NCBI RefSeq assembly: GCF_015865035.1
Contig: NZ_JADZGI010000001.1
Span: 2,728,001 to 2,792,000 of the forward strand
Origin: Novosphingobium aureum
GTDB taxonomy: Bacteria; Pseudomonadota; Alphaproteobacteria; Sphingomonadales; Sphingomonadaceae
Direction of reading: 5' to 3'
Length of the DNA: 64,000 bases
Position 1 is the first letter of the stretch; the number at the start of each line of letters is the position of its first letter. Below the pieces are notes generated by a model. It was given only the letters and a program-made list of their open reading frames with translations. It did not search any database and was not told where the DNA came from. Made by a program: the position numbers and the translations under genes. Below, in pieces: positions 8,482 to 17,145 of this stretch.

Positions 8482-9806
8482 GCACGCCCCTCACCTGGCG
8501 CGAGAAGATCAGCTACGGGCTGGGCAACTTCGGGGTCAACCTGCCGTTCGGCATGACCAACGCCTACCTGCTCTACTTCTACACGGACATCTACGGGGTC
8601 AGCGCCGGGACGGTCGCCTCGCTGTTCCTGATCGCGCGCGCGGTCGATGCGGTGTTCGACCCCTTCATGGGCCTCCTGATCGACCGGACGCAGACCCGCT
8701 GGGGCAAGCATCGCCCCTATCTGCTGTGGCTCGCCGTTCCTTTCGCCGTGTGCGGGGCCATCGTGTTCTGGGCGCCGCCGCTCGACGGCTGGGCCAAGAT
8801 CGCCTTCATCTTCGGCTCCTATACCCTGCTCGGCATCCTCTACTCGGCGGTCAGCCTGCCGCTCAACTCGATGCTGCCCACGCTCACCCGCGACCCGCGC
8901 CAGCGCAACACCATCAATGCCCTGCGTGAATTCCTCGGCTCCTCGGCGACCGTCGGTATCGGCTACGCCGCGCTGCCGCTGGTCAAGGCCTTCGGTGCAG
9001 GGCAGGAGGCGCACGGCTTCTTCGTCCTCGCGGTAATCCTTGGCGTCATCACCCTCGCCGCCATGCTCAACGCCTTCTTCAACACGCGCGAGCGCGCCGA
9101 GGCAGACGAGAGCCCGAGCAAGCTGACGACGGCCCAGTCGCTTCACGCCACCCGCGGCAATTGGCCCTGGATCGCGACGATGCTGGTCAACTTCTGCTTC
9201 TGGGTCGGCTTCACCGGACACCTGCAGTCCTTCGTCTACTTCGTGAACAACGTGCTGGGCGACGAGGCTTTCGTCTCGCCGCTCATGCTGACCATGCTCT
9301 CGGTTCTCGTGGGGACCGGGCTTGCGGGCATCGTCGCCAACACCATAGGCAAGCGCATGACCGGCGCTATCGGCGCTGCGATCGCGACCGTGTTCACGCT
9401 GCTGATCCCGATGTCCGACAGCCATGCCTGGCAGATCGGCATGAACATCGCTGCCTACTTCGGCCAGGGCCTCATCGGCGGCCTGCTGTTCTCGCTCATG
9501 GCCGACGCGGTCGATTACGGCGAATGGCGCTCAGGCTACCGGGCGCAGGGCTTCCTCTTCGCCGCCTCCAGCTTCGGTGTGAAGCTGGGCATGAGCGTCG
9601 GCGGTGCAGCCGGTGCCTGGTTCCTCAGCCTTGCCGCCTACGACGCAGCGCTGGCCCCCACCCCGGCGGTCGTGACCGCCATTACCGCAGGCCACGTCTG
9701 GCTGCCTGCCGCCGCCTTTGCGGTGATGGGCCTCAGCCTCGCCTTGTTCCGCTTCGCACCCGCCTACGAGCGCGGCGAAGTCTCGCCTGCGACCCACTCG
9801 AACTGA
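8478..9806 (+). CDS. GPH-family sugar:cation symporter (MFS)
   Basis: Inner-membrane transporter of 442 aa with 12 hydrophobic segments. It has hallmarks of the glycoside-pentoside-hexuronide:cation symporter family: the N-terminal Y-G-L-G-N-F-G start, the F-D-P-F-M-G segment of helix 2 and the D-R-T-Q-T-R-W-G-K-H-R-P loop after it. The second half has the matching V-D-Y-G-E-W-R-S-G loop. It would move a sugar, glycoside or uronate imported through the outer membrane by the nearby TonB receptor. The start is fixed by the 4-bp overlap with the preceding gene. Confidence 0.9.
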   Translation: MSTPLTWREKISYGLGNFGVNLPFGMTNAYLLYFYTDIYGVSAGTVASLFLIARAVDAVFDPFMGLLIDRTQTRWGKHRPYLLWLAVPFAVCGAIVFWAPPLDGWAKIAFIFGSYTLLGILYSAVSLPLNSMLPTLTRDPRQRNTINALREFLGSSATVGIGYAALPLVKAFGAGQEAHGFFVLAVILGVITLAAMLNAFFNTRERAEADESPSKLTTAQSLHATRGNWPWIATMLVNFCFWVGFTGHLQSFVYFVNNVLGDEAFVSPLMLTMLSVLVGTGLAGIVANTIGKRMTGAIGAAIATVFTLLIPMSDSHAWQIGMNIAAYFGQGLIGGLLFSLMADAVDYGEWRSGYRAQGFLFAASSFGVKLGMSVGGAAGAWFLSLAAYDAALAPTPAVVTAITAGHVWLPAAAFAVMGLSLALFRFAPAYERGEVSPATHSN

Positions 9807-9817
9807 AGGCCCCCAAC

Positions 9818-11431
9818 ATGGAAACCGCGTTCGACTATATCATCGTCGGTGCCGGCTCGGCTGGCTGCGTCCTCGCCGACCGGCTGAGCCGCAACGGCAC
9901 CAGGAAGGTCCTCCTGCTCGAGGCGGGCGGGCGCAACGAGGAACTCTTCGTGCGCATGCCGCGCGGCATGGTGAAGATCTGGTCGAAGCCCAAGTGGTAC
10001 TGGCCCTTCCCCGCCGAGCCGCAGGCGGGCCGCCCAGCGGACGAGACCTGGTTCTACGGCAAGGGCCTTGGCGGTTCGAGCGCGGTCAACGGCACATGGT
10101 ACTTTCGCGGGCAGCCGCGCGACTTCGATGAATGGGAAGCACAAGGCAACGGGGGCTGGAACTGGGCTGCGATCGAGCGCGCCTATACCGAGCTCGAGGA
10201 TTACCGCGGTATCGGCGACTACGCCGGACGCGGGCGCAAGGGGCCGATGCAGGTAACCCGCGTCCCCGGTGACGGCGAACTCACCGACACCGTGCTCGAG
10301 GCCGCGCGCCAGAGCGGCATTCCCGTGCTCGAGGACGTCAACACTCCGGCAACACAGGTCGCGGGACCGACCCAGCAAACCGTCGATGCACGTGGCAACC
10401 GGGTCACCGCATGGACCGCATTCCTCGCCGATGCAGGCAAGCGCCCCAACCTCACCGTCAAGACCGGCGTCCTCGTGCGCCGCGCGGTGTTCGAGGGTAA
10501 GCGCGCCATCGGTGTCGAGGCCGAGGTCGACGGGCGACAGGTGACCTTCACGGCGCCCAAGACGGTGTTCAGCGCGGGCGTGCTGCAGAGCCCCAAGCTG
10601 CTCCAGCTGTCGGGCATCGGCCCGGCGCAGGTACTTGGGAAACATGGCATCGACATCGTGCATGAGAACGCCGCAGTCGGGCGCAACATGAACGAGCACA
10701 TGATGTTCGCGATGAGCTGGCGCTTGCACAATGCCAAGGGGCTCAACGCCGAGTTCCGCGGCTGGAAACCCTACTGGCACGGCCTGCGCTACATGCTCAC
10801 CGGCAAGGGGCCGATGGCCTCACTGCTGCCCGAGGTTTCGATCATGGCCTCGCTCGAGGCTTCCGAGAGCTGGCCCGACCTGCAGATCGGCATTTCGCCT
10901 TATTCCATGGCCGCCTCCTCGGACGACAAGCCCGAAGCCGGACGCGGCCAGACCGAGGCCGTGCCGGGCATCACCGCAACCGCATTCTGCTTGCGCCCCA
11001 AGAGCCACGGTTATGTCGAACTGGCCTCGAAGGACCCGGCAGCCCCTCCCCGGCTGGTGCCGTGCTGGTTCGCCGACGAGGCTGACCGTGAGACGATCCT
11101 CAAGGCGATCCGCAAGGTGCGTGAGATCATGGCAGCGCCCGCGCTTGCCCCCTATCTCGGCGAAGAGACCGTGCCCGGCGCCGACATCGCCAGTGACGAG
11201 GAACTGACCAAGGCGTCCGACTGGATGCTCTCCACCGGCCTGCACGGCACCGGCACGTGCCGCATGGGTCCGCGCGGCAGCGCCGTTGTCGACGCGAACT
11301 TGCGCGTTCACGGGGTCGAGGGTCTCTACGTCGCCGATTGCTCGGCCATGCCGACTGCGATCTCGGGCAATACCAATGGTCCGGCCATCGCCTTTGCCTG
11401 GCTAGCCGCCGAACGCATCGCAGACGACTGA
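9818..11431 (+). CDS. GMC family FAD-dependent oxidoreductase
   Basis: Choline-dehydrogenase-like flavoenzyme of 537 aa. The dinucleotide loop G-A-G-S-A-G is at 11-16 with E-A-G-G at the end of strand 2; the GMC signature G-K-G-L-G-G-S-S-A-V-N-G follows near residue 85. The catalytic pair is expected at H476 (H-G-T-G-T-C-R-M-G) and N520 (G-N-T-N-G-P). There is no signal peptide, so it acts in the cytosol and probably oxidises a hydroxyl of the imported sugar or alcohol. The ATG at 9818 is 11 bases after the transporter stop; upstream frame extension is just transporter sequence in another frame. Confidence 0.92.
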   Translation: METAFDYIIVGAGSAGCVLADRLSRNGTRKVLLLEAGGRNEELFVRMPRGMVKIWSKPKWYWPFPAEPQAGRPADETWFYGKGLGGSSAVNGTWYFRGQPRDFDEWEAQGNGGWNWAAIERAYTELEDYRGIGDYAGRGRKGPMQVTRVPGDGELTDTVLEAARQSGIPVLEDVNTPATQVAGPTQQTVDARGNRVTAWTAFLADAGKRPNLTVKTGVLVRRAVFEGKRAIGVEAEVDGRQVTFTAPKTVFSAGVLQSPKLLQLSGIGPAQVLGKHGIDIVHENAAVGRNMNEHMMFAMSWRLHNAKGLNAEFRGWKPYWHGLRYMLTGKGPMASLLPEVSIMASLEASESWPDLQIGISPYSMAASSDDKPEAGRGQTEAVPGITATAFCLRPKSHGYVELASKDPAAPPRLVPCWFADEADRETILKAIRKVREIMAAPALAPYLGEETVPGADIASDEELTKASDWMLSTGLHGTGTCRMGPRGSAVVDANLRVHGVEGLYVADCSAMPTAISGNTNGPAIAFAWLAAERIADD

Positions 11432-11439
11432 AGTAGGCG

Positions 11440-11459
11440 CGCGCCAAAAAGGCGGTTTT
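11440..11459 (+). terminator. Weak terminator-like hairpin after the GMC gene
   Basis: A short CGCC-loop-GGCG stem (11442-11454) followed by GTTTTC. The stem is only 4 bp, so this may be a weak or attenuating terminator. Confidence 0.3.
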
Positions 11460-11492
11460 CTCAAGCCTCGGAAGAGTCCGCATAAGGGTAAT

Positions 11493-11508
11493 CGCGAAGT
11501 TATTCGCG
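11493..11508 (+). promoter_or_regulatory. Perfect inverted repeat upstream of the LacI gene
   Basis: CGCGAA (11493-11498), spacer GTTA, TTCGCG (11503-11508). It lies 58 bp before the LacI-family start. It could be an autoregulatory operator, although its spacing differs from the LacI-type palindromes elsewhere in the window. Confidence 0.45.
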
Positions 11509-11566
11509 GTTCTCTACGCAGCGATACTTGCCGCATTGCCGCCGTGCCTGTATCGATTACATCCGT

Positions 11567-12574
11567 ATGGCGAACATCAAGGACATTGCCCGGCACGCCG
11601 GCGTATCGGTTGCGACGGTCTCTCGCGCGCTTTCCAATCCCGCGATCGTTCGCCCCAAGACCATCGAGAAGATCGAAGCCGCGATTGCCGAGCTCAACTA
11701 CGAGCGCAACCACCTCGCCGCAGGGCTTCGCCGCCAGCGCAGCGACAACGTGATCGTCGCGGTACCGAGCATCTACAACCCGTTCACCTCGGCCTTCGTC
11801 CAGGGGATCGAGAACGTGGCGCGCGCCAACAACATGCGCGTGCTGCTCGGCATCACCGAGGGCGACGTCAGCACGCTCAACAGCTACATCTCGATGATAG
11901 CGGGCAAGCAGGCCGACGGCATGATCCTGCTCGAGAACAATCTTCCCGACGTGGTTCGCAATCCGCCCACCACGGGCACTATCCCGCCGATCGTGGCGGC
12001 CTGCGAATACCCGCCCGAGCTCGACCTCCCGCGCGTCACCATCGACAACGTCGAGGCAGGTGCGCTCGTGGTCAGCCATTTGCGCGAACTCGGTCACACC
12101 CGCATCGCCTGCATCACCGGACCGATGGCTCAACAGATGTCCAAGGATCGCAGCGCCGGATACAAGCTGGGCCTCATGCGCGCGCGGATAGAATTCGATC
12201 CAGCGCTCGTCGAGGAAGGCGAGTTCTCGCTGCAATCGGGCTACGACGCGATGATCCGCCTGCTCGATTCGGGTGTGAAATTCACCGCTGTCGCCTGCGC
12301 GAGTGACGAAACCGCGCTCGGCGTGATGAGCGCGCTGCAGCATCGCGGCATCTCGGTGCCAGGCGATGTCTCGGTGGCAGGTTTCGATGACCTGCGCTTC
12401 GGCGCCTTTGCCAGCCCGCCGCTAACGACGATCCACGTACCCACCGCCGAGATCGGCGAGACGGCGATGCGCTTGATGCTCGACCGCCTGCTCCAGCAGG
12501 ACCAGACGGCGCGCGAGGTCACCCTCCCGCACCGCCTGATCGTTCGCGAATCCACGGCTGCTCCGCGCAGTTAG
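11567..12574 (+). CDS. LacI-family transcriptional regulator
   Basis: Transcription factor of 335 aa. The N-terminal helix-turn-helix I-K-D-I-A-R-H-A-G-V-S-V-A-T-V-S-R-A-L lies at 4-22, followed by the hinge helix (H-L-A-A-G-L-R) and a periplasmic-binding-protein-like effector domain ending near residue 330. The ATG at 11567 puts the HTH at the usual distance from the N-terminus. It sits just after the sugar operon and most likely controls it in response to the sugar or an intermediate. LacI-type palindromes at 2530 and 7340 are candidate targets. Confidence 0.92.
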   Translation: MANIKDIARHAGVSVATVSRALSNPAIVRPKTIEKIEAAIAELNYERNHLAAGLRRQRSDNVIVAVPSIYNPFTSAFVQGIENVARANNMRVLLGITEGDVSTLNSYISMIAGKQADGMILLENNLPDVVRNPPTTGTIPPIVAACEYPPELDLPRVTIDNVEAGALVVSHLRELGHTRIACITGPMAQQMSKDRSAGYKLGLMRARIEFDPALVEEGEFSLQSGYDAMIRLLDSGVKFTAVACASDETALGVMSALQHRGISVPGDVSVAGFDDLRFGAFASPPLTTIHVPTAEIGETAMRLMLDRLLQQDQTAREVTLPHRLIVRESTAAPRS

Positions 12575-12578
12575 GCAC

Positions 12579-13859
12579 CTAGGTTTCCGGCAAGCCAGCG
12601 TCGGTCGGAGTCACGCCGACGTCGGCCAGCCGCGTCTCCACCTCGCCCGCGACCTTGAGCAACCGGCGGTCGTGATAACGCGGTGCTACCAGCGAGACCC
12701 CGACCGGCATGCCATGCGCACCGCGCGCGAGCGGGAGGTTCACGACCGGCGCGTGGAGCAGCGTCCAAGGCTGGTTGAACCTGGGCTCACCGGGCCCGCG
12801 CCCCAGCGGGGCGATCCCGGGAGCGCTGGGCGCCAGCACCGCGTCAAGCCCGGCAATCGCCTTCTCGAAGGCAATCCGCGCCATCGCGGCACGGTCGTGC
12901 GCCTCGACCAGCCGCGCATCGCTGTACTGCTGCATCGAATCGACGCGCAGGTGGAAATCGGCGTGGAGCAGTTCGGGCTGAGACCAGGCAAGGTTGAGGA
13001 AGGCCGCCGCGCCCTCGCGAAACAGGATCACGCGGTGGTCATCGTTGAGCTGCGCGAATTCGGGCAATTCGTCGATGGCGACCATCTCGATCCCGGCCCG
13101 CGCCATGGCAGCGACGACGCCATCAATCGCTTCCTTGCCGTCGGCCGAGACTTCGTCCCACCAGGGCGTGCGGTAGTAACCGATGCGCAAGATATCGCCG
13201 ACGCTGTCGGTAGCGGCTTCCGCGATATCGAACACCTCACACAGTAGGTCGAGCTCTGCCAGTGAGCGCGCGTACCATCCCACAGTGTCGAGGCTGTTGG
13301 CGTAGAACTTGACGCCCTCGCGGCTGACCAGCCCCCAGCTCGGCTTGAAGCCGTGGATACCGCAGAAACTGGCCGGACGGATCGTCGAGCCGCCGGTCTG
13401 GGTCGCGAGTGCGAACGGCACATGCCCGTCGGCCACCGCCGCAGCCGAACCGGCCGAAGAGCCGCCCGGCGTGCGCGCGAGGTCATGGGGATTGGCGCTG
13501 GCCGCGTTGCGCCCGGCAGCGGCGAATTCGGTAGTGTCGGTCTTGCCCAGAATTACCGCGCCCGCAGCGCGCAAGGTTTCAACGCAAGGCGCATCGGCGC
13601 TCGCGACCTGTCCGGTGAAGAGCGGCGAATTGTACGTGAGCGGCATCCCGGAAACGCCGATCACGTCCTTGACCCCGATAGAGAGTCCGTGAAGCGGACC
13701 GCGCGCGCCCTCGATCGCATCGAGTTCGCGCGCTCGTTGCAGTGCTCCTTCTCCGTCCACGTGGAGCCAGGCGCGCACCTCACCGTCACGCTTGGCGATG
13801 CGGCGCAGTGCTTGTTCCACAGCCATGGTGGCAGGCTTGGGATGATCTTGGTGTGTCAT
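12579..13859 (-). CDS. Amidase signature family hydrolase
   Basis: Amidase of 426 aa with the Ser-cisSer-Lys triad of the amidase signature family: K64 (G-V-K-D-V-I-G), cis-Ser at 134/135 (P-G-G-S-S-A-G-S) and the nucleophile S158 (Q-T-G-G-S-T-I-R-P). It ends 4 bases from the LacI stop (convergent). It is divergent from an MFS transporter, with a 144-bp spacer carrying a GC-centred LacI-type palindrome, so the two are probably co-regulated. Given rutA and rutE 2 kb away it may cleave a ureido or amide bond in a cyclic-amide pathway. The substrate is inferred only. Confidence 0.85.
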   Translation of the reverse strand: MTHQDHPKPATMAVEQALRRIAKRDGEVRAWLHVDGEGALQRARELDAIEGARGPLHGLSIGVKDVIGVSGMPLTYNSPLFTGQVASADAPCVETLRAAGAVILGKTDTTEFAAAGRNAASANPHDLARTPGGSSAGSAAAVADGHVPFALATQTGGSTIRPASFCGIHGFKPSWGLVSREGVKFYANSLDTVGWYARSLAELDLLCEVFDIAEAATDSVGDILRIGYYRTPWWDEVSADGKEAIDGVVAAMARAGIEMVAIDELPEFAQLNDDHRVILFREGAAAFLNLAWSQPELLHADFHLRVDSMQQYSDARLVEAHDRAAMARIAFEKAIAGLDAVLAPSAPGIAPLGRGPGEPRFNQPWTLLHAPVVNLPLARGAHGMPVGVSLVAPRYHDRRLLKVAGEVETRLADVGVTPTDAGLPET

Positions 13860-13975
13860 TGCTTCTCCGGACCCGTTCCGACGGTTTACTGCCGATTATT
13901 TCAAGCGGACTTGCACGATTCGCCATGCCTGACGATCCGCCCTGCGAAAGGCAGTGTGAATTGGCCATTGGCATA

Positions 13976-13989
13976 TGTAAAGCATTACA
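13976..13989 (+). promoter_or_regulatory. LacI-type operator, GC-centred
   Basis: TGTAAAGCATTACA is a near-perfect palindrome with only the 6/9 pair mismatched. It nearly repeats the site at 2620. It overlaps a possible -10 (TACACT, 13986-13991) and lies 14 bp before the MFS ATG, so a bound protein would block transcription. Confidence 0.5.
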
Positions 13990-14003
13990 CTACGCTCTTG
14001 GCA

Positions 14004-15227
14004 ATGAGCCCATCGCCCCCGACCATCGCCGCCCCATCCCGCGCAGCCGCGCCTTCCATTGCCTCGGCGCTGGCCACGACGACGACCATCCAGATTCTCT
14101 CGACCGCGACGGCTCTGGCGATGACCGGCATCGCGCCGCTGGTCGCCACCGACTTCGGGCTCGCCCCGCACTACGTCGGCTACCAGATCAGCCTGATCTA
14201 CGCCGCCGGCATGCTGGCCAGCGCCAGTGCCGGTACGCTGATCCAGCGCCGTGGCCCGGTTCGTATCGAGCAGCTTGCGCTGTTTTGCTTCGGTTTCGCG
14301 CTTGTCCTGCTGGCGAGCGCGAACGTGTGGATGGCGCTCGCGGCATCCCTGATGATCGGGATCGGCTATGGCGTCCAGAACCCCGCCAGCGCGCAGATCC
14401 TCGGCGCGGTCACCCCGCCCGAGCGCCGCTCGCTGATCTTCTCGATCAAGCAGGCAGGCGTGCCGATCGGCGCGATCATCGCCAGCATGCTCTTTCCCGC
14501 GCTCGCCCCACTGATCGGCTGGCAGGCAACCCTCGCACTGACCGCACTGCCCTGCCTTGCGATGATCGGCGTGCTTCAGGCGAAAGGCGGCCAGCCGATT
14601 GGCTGGAGACCGGCGCGAGGCAAGCTGTGGCGCAATTTTGTCTACGAGCAGAAGCTGGTCTGGGGCAGCGCACCGATACGGGTGCTGGCCCTGTTGGGAC
14701 TGCTCTATTCCTCGATCCAGCTCTCGCTCTCGGCCTTTGCCGTCACGATGCTGGTCGAACACGGCTGGACGCTGGTCGGGGCCGGTGCCGTCGCCGGTGC
14801 TACGCAGGCCTGCGGTGTCTTCGGACGCGTGTCGTGGGGTGCGCTGGCCGACCGCTTCGGAGGCTTCGCCATGCTCGCGGTGATCGGTGCGGTCTCGATG
14901 GGCTGCATGATTGCGCTGTGGCAGCTCGATGCCCTGCCCGCCGCCGTTCAGATCGCGGTGCTGTGCGTTTTCGGGTTCTGCATGAGCGGCTGGAACGGTG
15001 TCGTCCTCGCCGAATGCACGCACCATTGCGCCCCCGAAGATGCGGGACGGGTCGTTGGTGGTGCGCTGGTTTACACTTTCCTCGGGGTCATGATCGGCCC
15101 CGCCGGGCTTGCCCTGATCTACGAGGCCTGCGGGGACTACGGCACCAGCTTCCTGCTGGTAAGCTGGATTTCAGGGCTAGGCGCGCTGGTCGCGGCAAAG
15201 GCGGCCTTCGACGCACGCCGGGCCTGA
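14004..15227 (+). CDS. MFS transporter
   Basis: Major facilitator superfamily carrier of 407 aa with 12 predicted membrane segments. The loop after helix 2 holds I-Q-R-R-G-P-V-R; the mid-protein repeat has G-R-V-S-W-G-A-L-A-D-R-F-G-G. The ATG at 14004 starts a Ser/Pro/Ala-rich N-terminus; it has no clear ribosome site and lies close to the presumed promoter, so the message may be leaderless. It sits between two amidase genes and is the likely importer of the amide or pyrimidine-like substrate handled by them and RutA. Confidence 0.88.
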   Translation: MSPSPPTIAAPSRAAAPSIASALATTTTIQILSTATALAMTGIAPLVATDFGLAPHYVGYQISLIYAAGMLASASAGTLIQRRGPVRIEQLALFCFGFALVLLASANVWMALAASLMIGIGYGVQNPASAQILGAVTPPERRSLIFSIKQAGVPIGAIIASMLFPALAPLIGWQATLALTALPCLAMIGVLQAKGGQPIGWRPARGKLWRNFVYEQKLVWGSAPIRVLALLGLLYSSIQLSLSAFAVTMLVEHGWTLVGAGAVAGATQACGVFGRVSWGALADRFGGFAMLAVIGAVSMGCMIALWQLDALPAAVQIAVLCVFGFCMSGWNGVVLAECTHHCAPEDAGRVVGGALVYTFLGVMIGPAGLALIYEACGDYGTSFLLVSWISGLGALVAAKAAFDARRA

Positions 15228-15253
15228 GGCCTCTGCGCTTACTCCCGAACAAC

Positions 15254-15288
15254 AAGGGCCGACCTCATCCGCGACGAGGCCGGCCCTT
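15254..15288. terminator. Bidirectional hairpin terminator between MFS gene and rutE
   Basis: AAGGGCCG/CGGCCCTT outer arms with CCTC/GAGG inner arms around a 9-base loop. It separates the convergent MFS and rutE genes. The T-run is short, so strength is uncertain. Confidence 0.65.
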
Positions 15289-15315
15289 GTGTCGTCGGCG
15301 CAAGCCGAGAGCGCG

Positions 15316-15903
15316 TTACACGATCTTGCAGGCTTCCTCGAAGGGCAGGCGCGGCAGGCGCTCGAAGGGCTCGTCGATGCCGTGGCCCAGCGTGCAGATG
15401 AAGTTGGTGCGCAGCTGCGTGCCAGCGAAGAATTCCGCATCCACCGCTGCGGCATCGAAGCCCGACATCGGGCCGCAGTCGAGGCCGAGAGCACGTGCAG
15501 CAAGCATCAGGTACGCGCCCTGAAGGCTCGAATTGCGCATCGCCGTCTCGTCGCGCACCGCCGGATCGGAGAACCAGTACTTGGCGGTGTCGTTGTGCGG
15601 GAACAGGAACGGCATCTGCTCTGCAAAAGCCATGTCGTGCGCGATGATCACGATCGCGGGCGCATCCATGCTCTTGTCGGCATTGGTCTTGCTCATCAGC
15701 GGAGCGATGCGGGCCTTGCCCTCGTCGCTGGTGATGAACACGAAGCGCGCCGGGCTGACGTTGGCCGAAGTCGGCCCCATCTTGAGCACGTCGTAGAGTT
15801 CGCGCCAGGTGCTCTCGGGCAGGGTTTCCTTGCGCCACGCGTTGCGCGAACGCGCATCGAGGAAGAGCTGGCGCAGCGCCGCGTCACTGAGTTTCTCGGT
15901 CAT
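15316..15903 (-). CDS. rutE: Malonic semialdehyde reductase RutE (nitroreductase family)
   Basis: Flavin reductase of 195 aa that matches RutE along its length. Shared segments include D-A-R-S-R-N-A-W, M-G-P-T-S-A-N-V-S-P-A-R, F-R/M-R-N-S-S-L-Q-G-A-Y-L, A-L-G-L-D-C-G-P-M-S-G-F-D and R-L-P-R-L-P-F-E-E-A. RutE reduces the toxic malonic semialdehyde made in uracil breakdown to 3-hydroxypropionate using NADPH. The ATG follows AGGAACGACG. It is separated from rutA by 144 bases that contain a strong terminator, so it may have its own promoter. Confidence 0.9.
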   Translation of the reverse strand: MTEKLSDAALRQLFLDARSRNAWRKETLPESTWRELYDVLKMGPTSANVSPARFVFITSDEGKARIAPLMSKTNADKSMDAPAIVIIAHDMAFAEQMPFLFPHNDTAKYWFSDPAVRDETAMRNSSLQGAYLMLAARALGLDCGPMSGFDAAAVDAEFFAGTQLRTNFICTLGHGIDEPFERLPRLPFEEACKIV

Positions 15904-15954
15904 CGTCGTTCCTGTCGTTTCGGTCGCACCCGCGGCGGTCTTCCGGAATGCGAG

Positions 15955-15998
15955 AAAAAAGAGCCGGCCACGCGCCTCGTCGAGGCAACGTGACCGGC
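15955..15998 (-). terminator. Rho-independent terminator after rutA
   Basis: On the minus strand, GCCGG-CACG-GCCT arms close on a short loop and are followed by a run of six T (the AAAAAA at 15955-15960 on the plus strand). It lies 50 bases after the rutA stop and separates rutA from rutE. Confidence 0.8.
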
Positions 15999-16047
15999 AG
16001 CATGTAAGATGGTCCGGGGACAGCGAACCATCAGGGTGAGAAGGTTA

Positions 16048-17127
16048 TCAGGCGCTGATGAGACGATCCGCGCGGCACTTCATCAGCGGCTGGATCTTCT
16101 GGCCGTAATCGTCGAGGCCCTTAACGAAGTCGTCGAAGGTGAGCATGATGCCCTTGGTACCCGGGATCGAGGCAGCCTCGTCTAGCAGCTTGGCGACGGT
16201 CTCGTAGGAACCGACGAAAGTGCCAAGGTTCATGTTCACCGCGCCCTCGGGCAGGTTGATGTGACGCGCGGTCGAGCCATCGCCTGCGGTCTTGTCGGCG
16301 CTGCCCTGCACGCCCATCCACGCCAGTGCATCGACGTCGGCGCCTTCCTTGTAGCTCTCCCACTTGGCCATCGCGGCCTCGTCGGTCTCGTCGGCGATCA
16401 CCATGCACAGGATGTAGGCACCCACGTCGCGGCCGGTCTTCTCGGCGGCTGCGACGAGGCGCTCCACCTGCGGGCGGTGCTGGGTCGGCTGGTTGATGCC
16501 GCCCGCGGTGATGAAGTTGTAGTCACCGTAGGTCGACACGAACTCCATGCCGCGGTCCGACTGGCCGGCACCGACGATCTCGATCTTGCCTTCGGGGCTG
16601 GGCAGGAGGCGGCAGTCTTCCATCTGGAAGTGCTCGCCCTTGAAGTCGCTCTTGCCCTCGTCCCACAGGTCCTTCATGACCTGCACGTATTCGCTCGCGT
16701 AATCATAGCGATAGCCGAAGTAGGCATCGCCCGGCCACATGTTCATCTGGTCGTATTCGCCCTTGGCCCAGCCGGTGACGATGTTGACGCCGAAGCGGCC
16801 CGGAGCGACCGAGTCGATGGTCGTCGCCATGCGCGCGACCAGTGCGGGCGGCAGGGTCAGGATCGCAGTCGAGGCGAAGAGCTTGATCTTGCTGGTGCAG
16901 GCGGCGAGCGCCGACATCAGCGTGAAGCTCTCGAGGTTGTAGTCCCAGAACTCGGTCTTGCCGCCAAAGCCGCGCAGCTTGATCATCGAGAGCGCGAAGT
17001 CGAGGCCGTAGCCCTCGGCCGCCTGGACGAGCTGCTTGTTGAGCGCGAAGCTGGGCTTGTACTGCGGCGAATTCGCCGAGATCAGCCAGCCGTTGTTACC
17101 GATGGGAATGAAAAGGCCGATATCCAT
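16048..17127 (-). CDS. rutA: Pyrimidine monooxygenase RutA-like (flavin-dependent)
   Basis: Luciferase-like flavin monooxygenase of 359 aa that matches RutA closely: I-P-I-G-N-N-G-W-L-I-S near the N-terminus, F-A-L-S-M-I-K-L-R-G-F-G-G-K-T-E-F-W-D, N-I-V-T-G-W, W-P-G-D-x-Y-F, R-Y-D-Y, G-K-S-D-F-K-G, A-G-Q-S-D and V-I-A-D-E-T-D. RutA opens uracil between N3 and C4 using FMNH2 and O2, giving ureidoacrylate. It normally needs the flavin reductase RutF, which is absent here. It is 18 bases downstream of the amidase and clearly co-transcribed with it. It could act on uracil, thymine or another cyclic amide. Confidence 0.9.
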   Translation of the reverse strand: MDIGLFIPIGNNGWLISANSPQYKPSFALNKQLVQAAEGYGLDFALSMIKLRGFGGKTEFWDYNLESFTLMSALAACTSKIKLFASTAILTLPPALVARMATTIDSVAPGRFGVNIVTGWAKGEYDQMNMWPGDAYFGYRYDYASEYVQVMKDLWDEGKSDFKGEHFQMEDCRLLPSPEGKIEIVGAGQSDRGMEFVSTYGDYNFITAGGINQPTQHRPQVERLVAAAEKTGRDVGAYILCMVIADETDEAAMAKWESYKEGADVDALAWMGVQGSADKTAGDGSTARHINLPEGAVNMNLGTFVGSYETVAKLLDEAASIPGTKGIMLTFDDFVKGLDDYGQKIQPLMKCRADRLISA

Positions 17128-17145
17128 GGAGCTCTCCAGGTAGAC

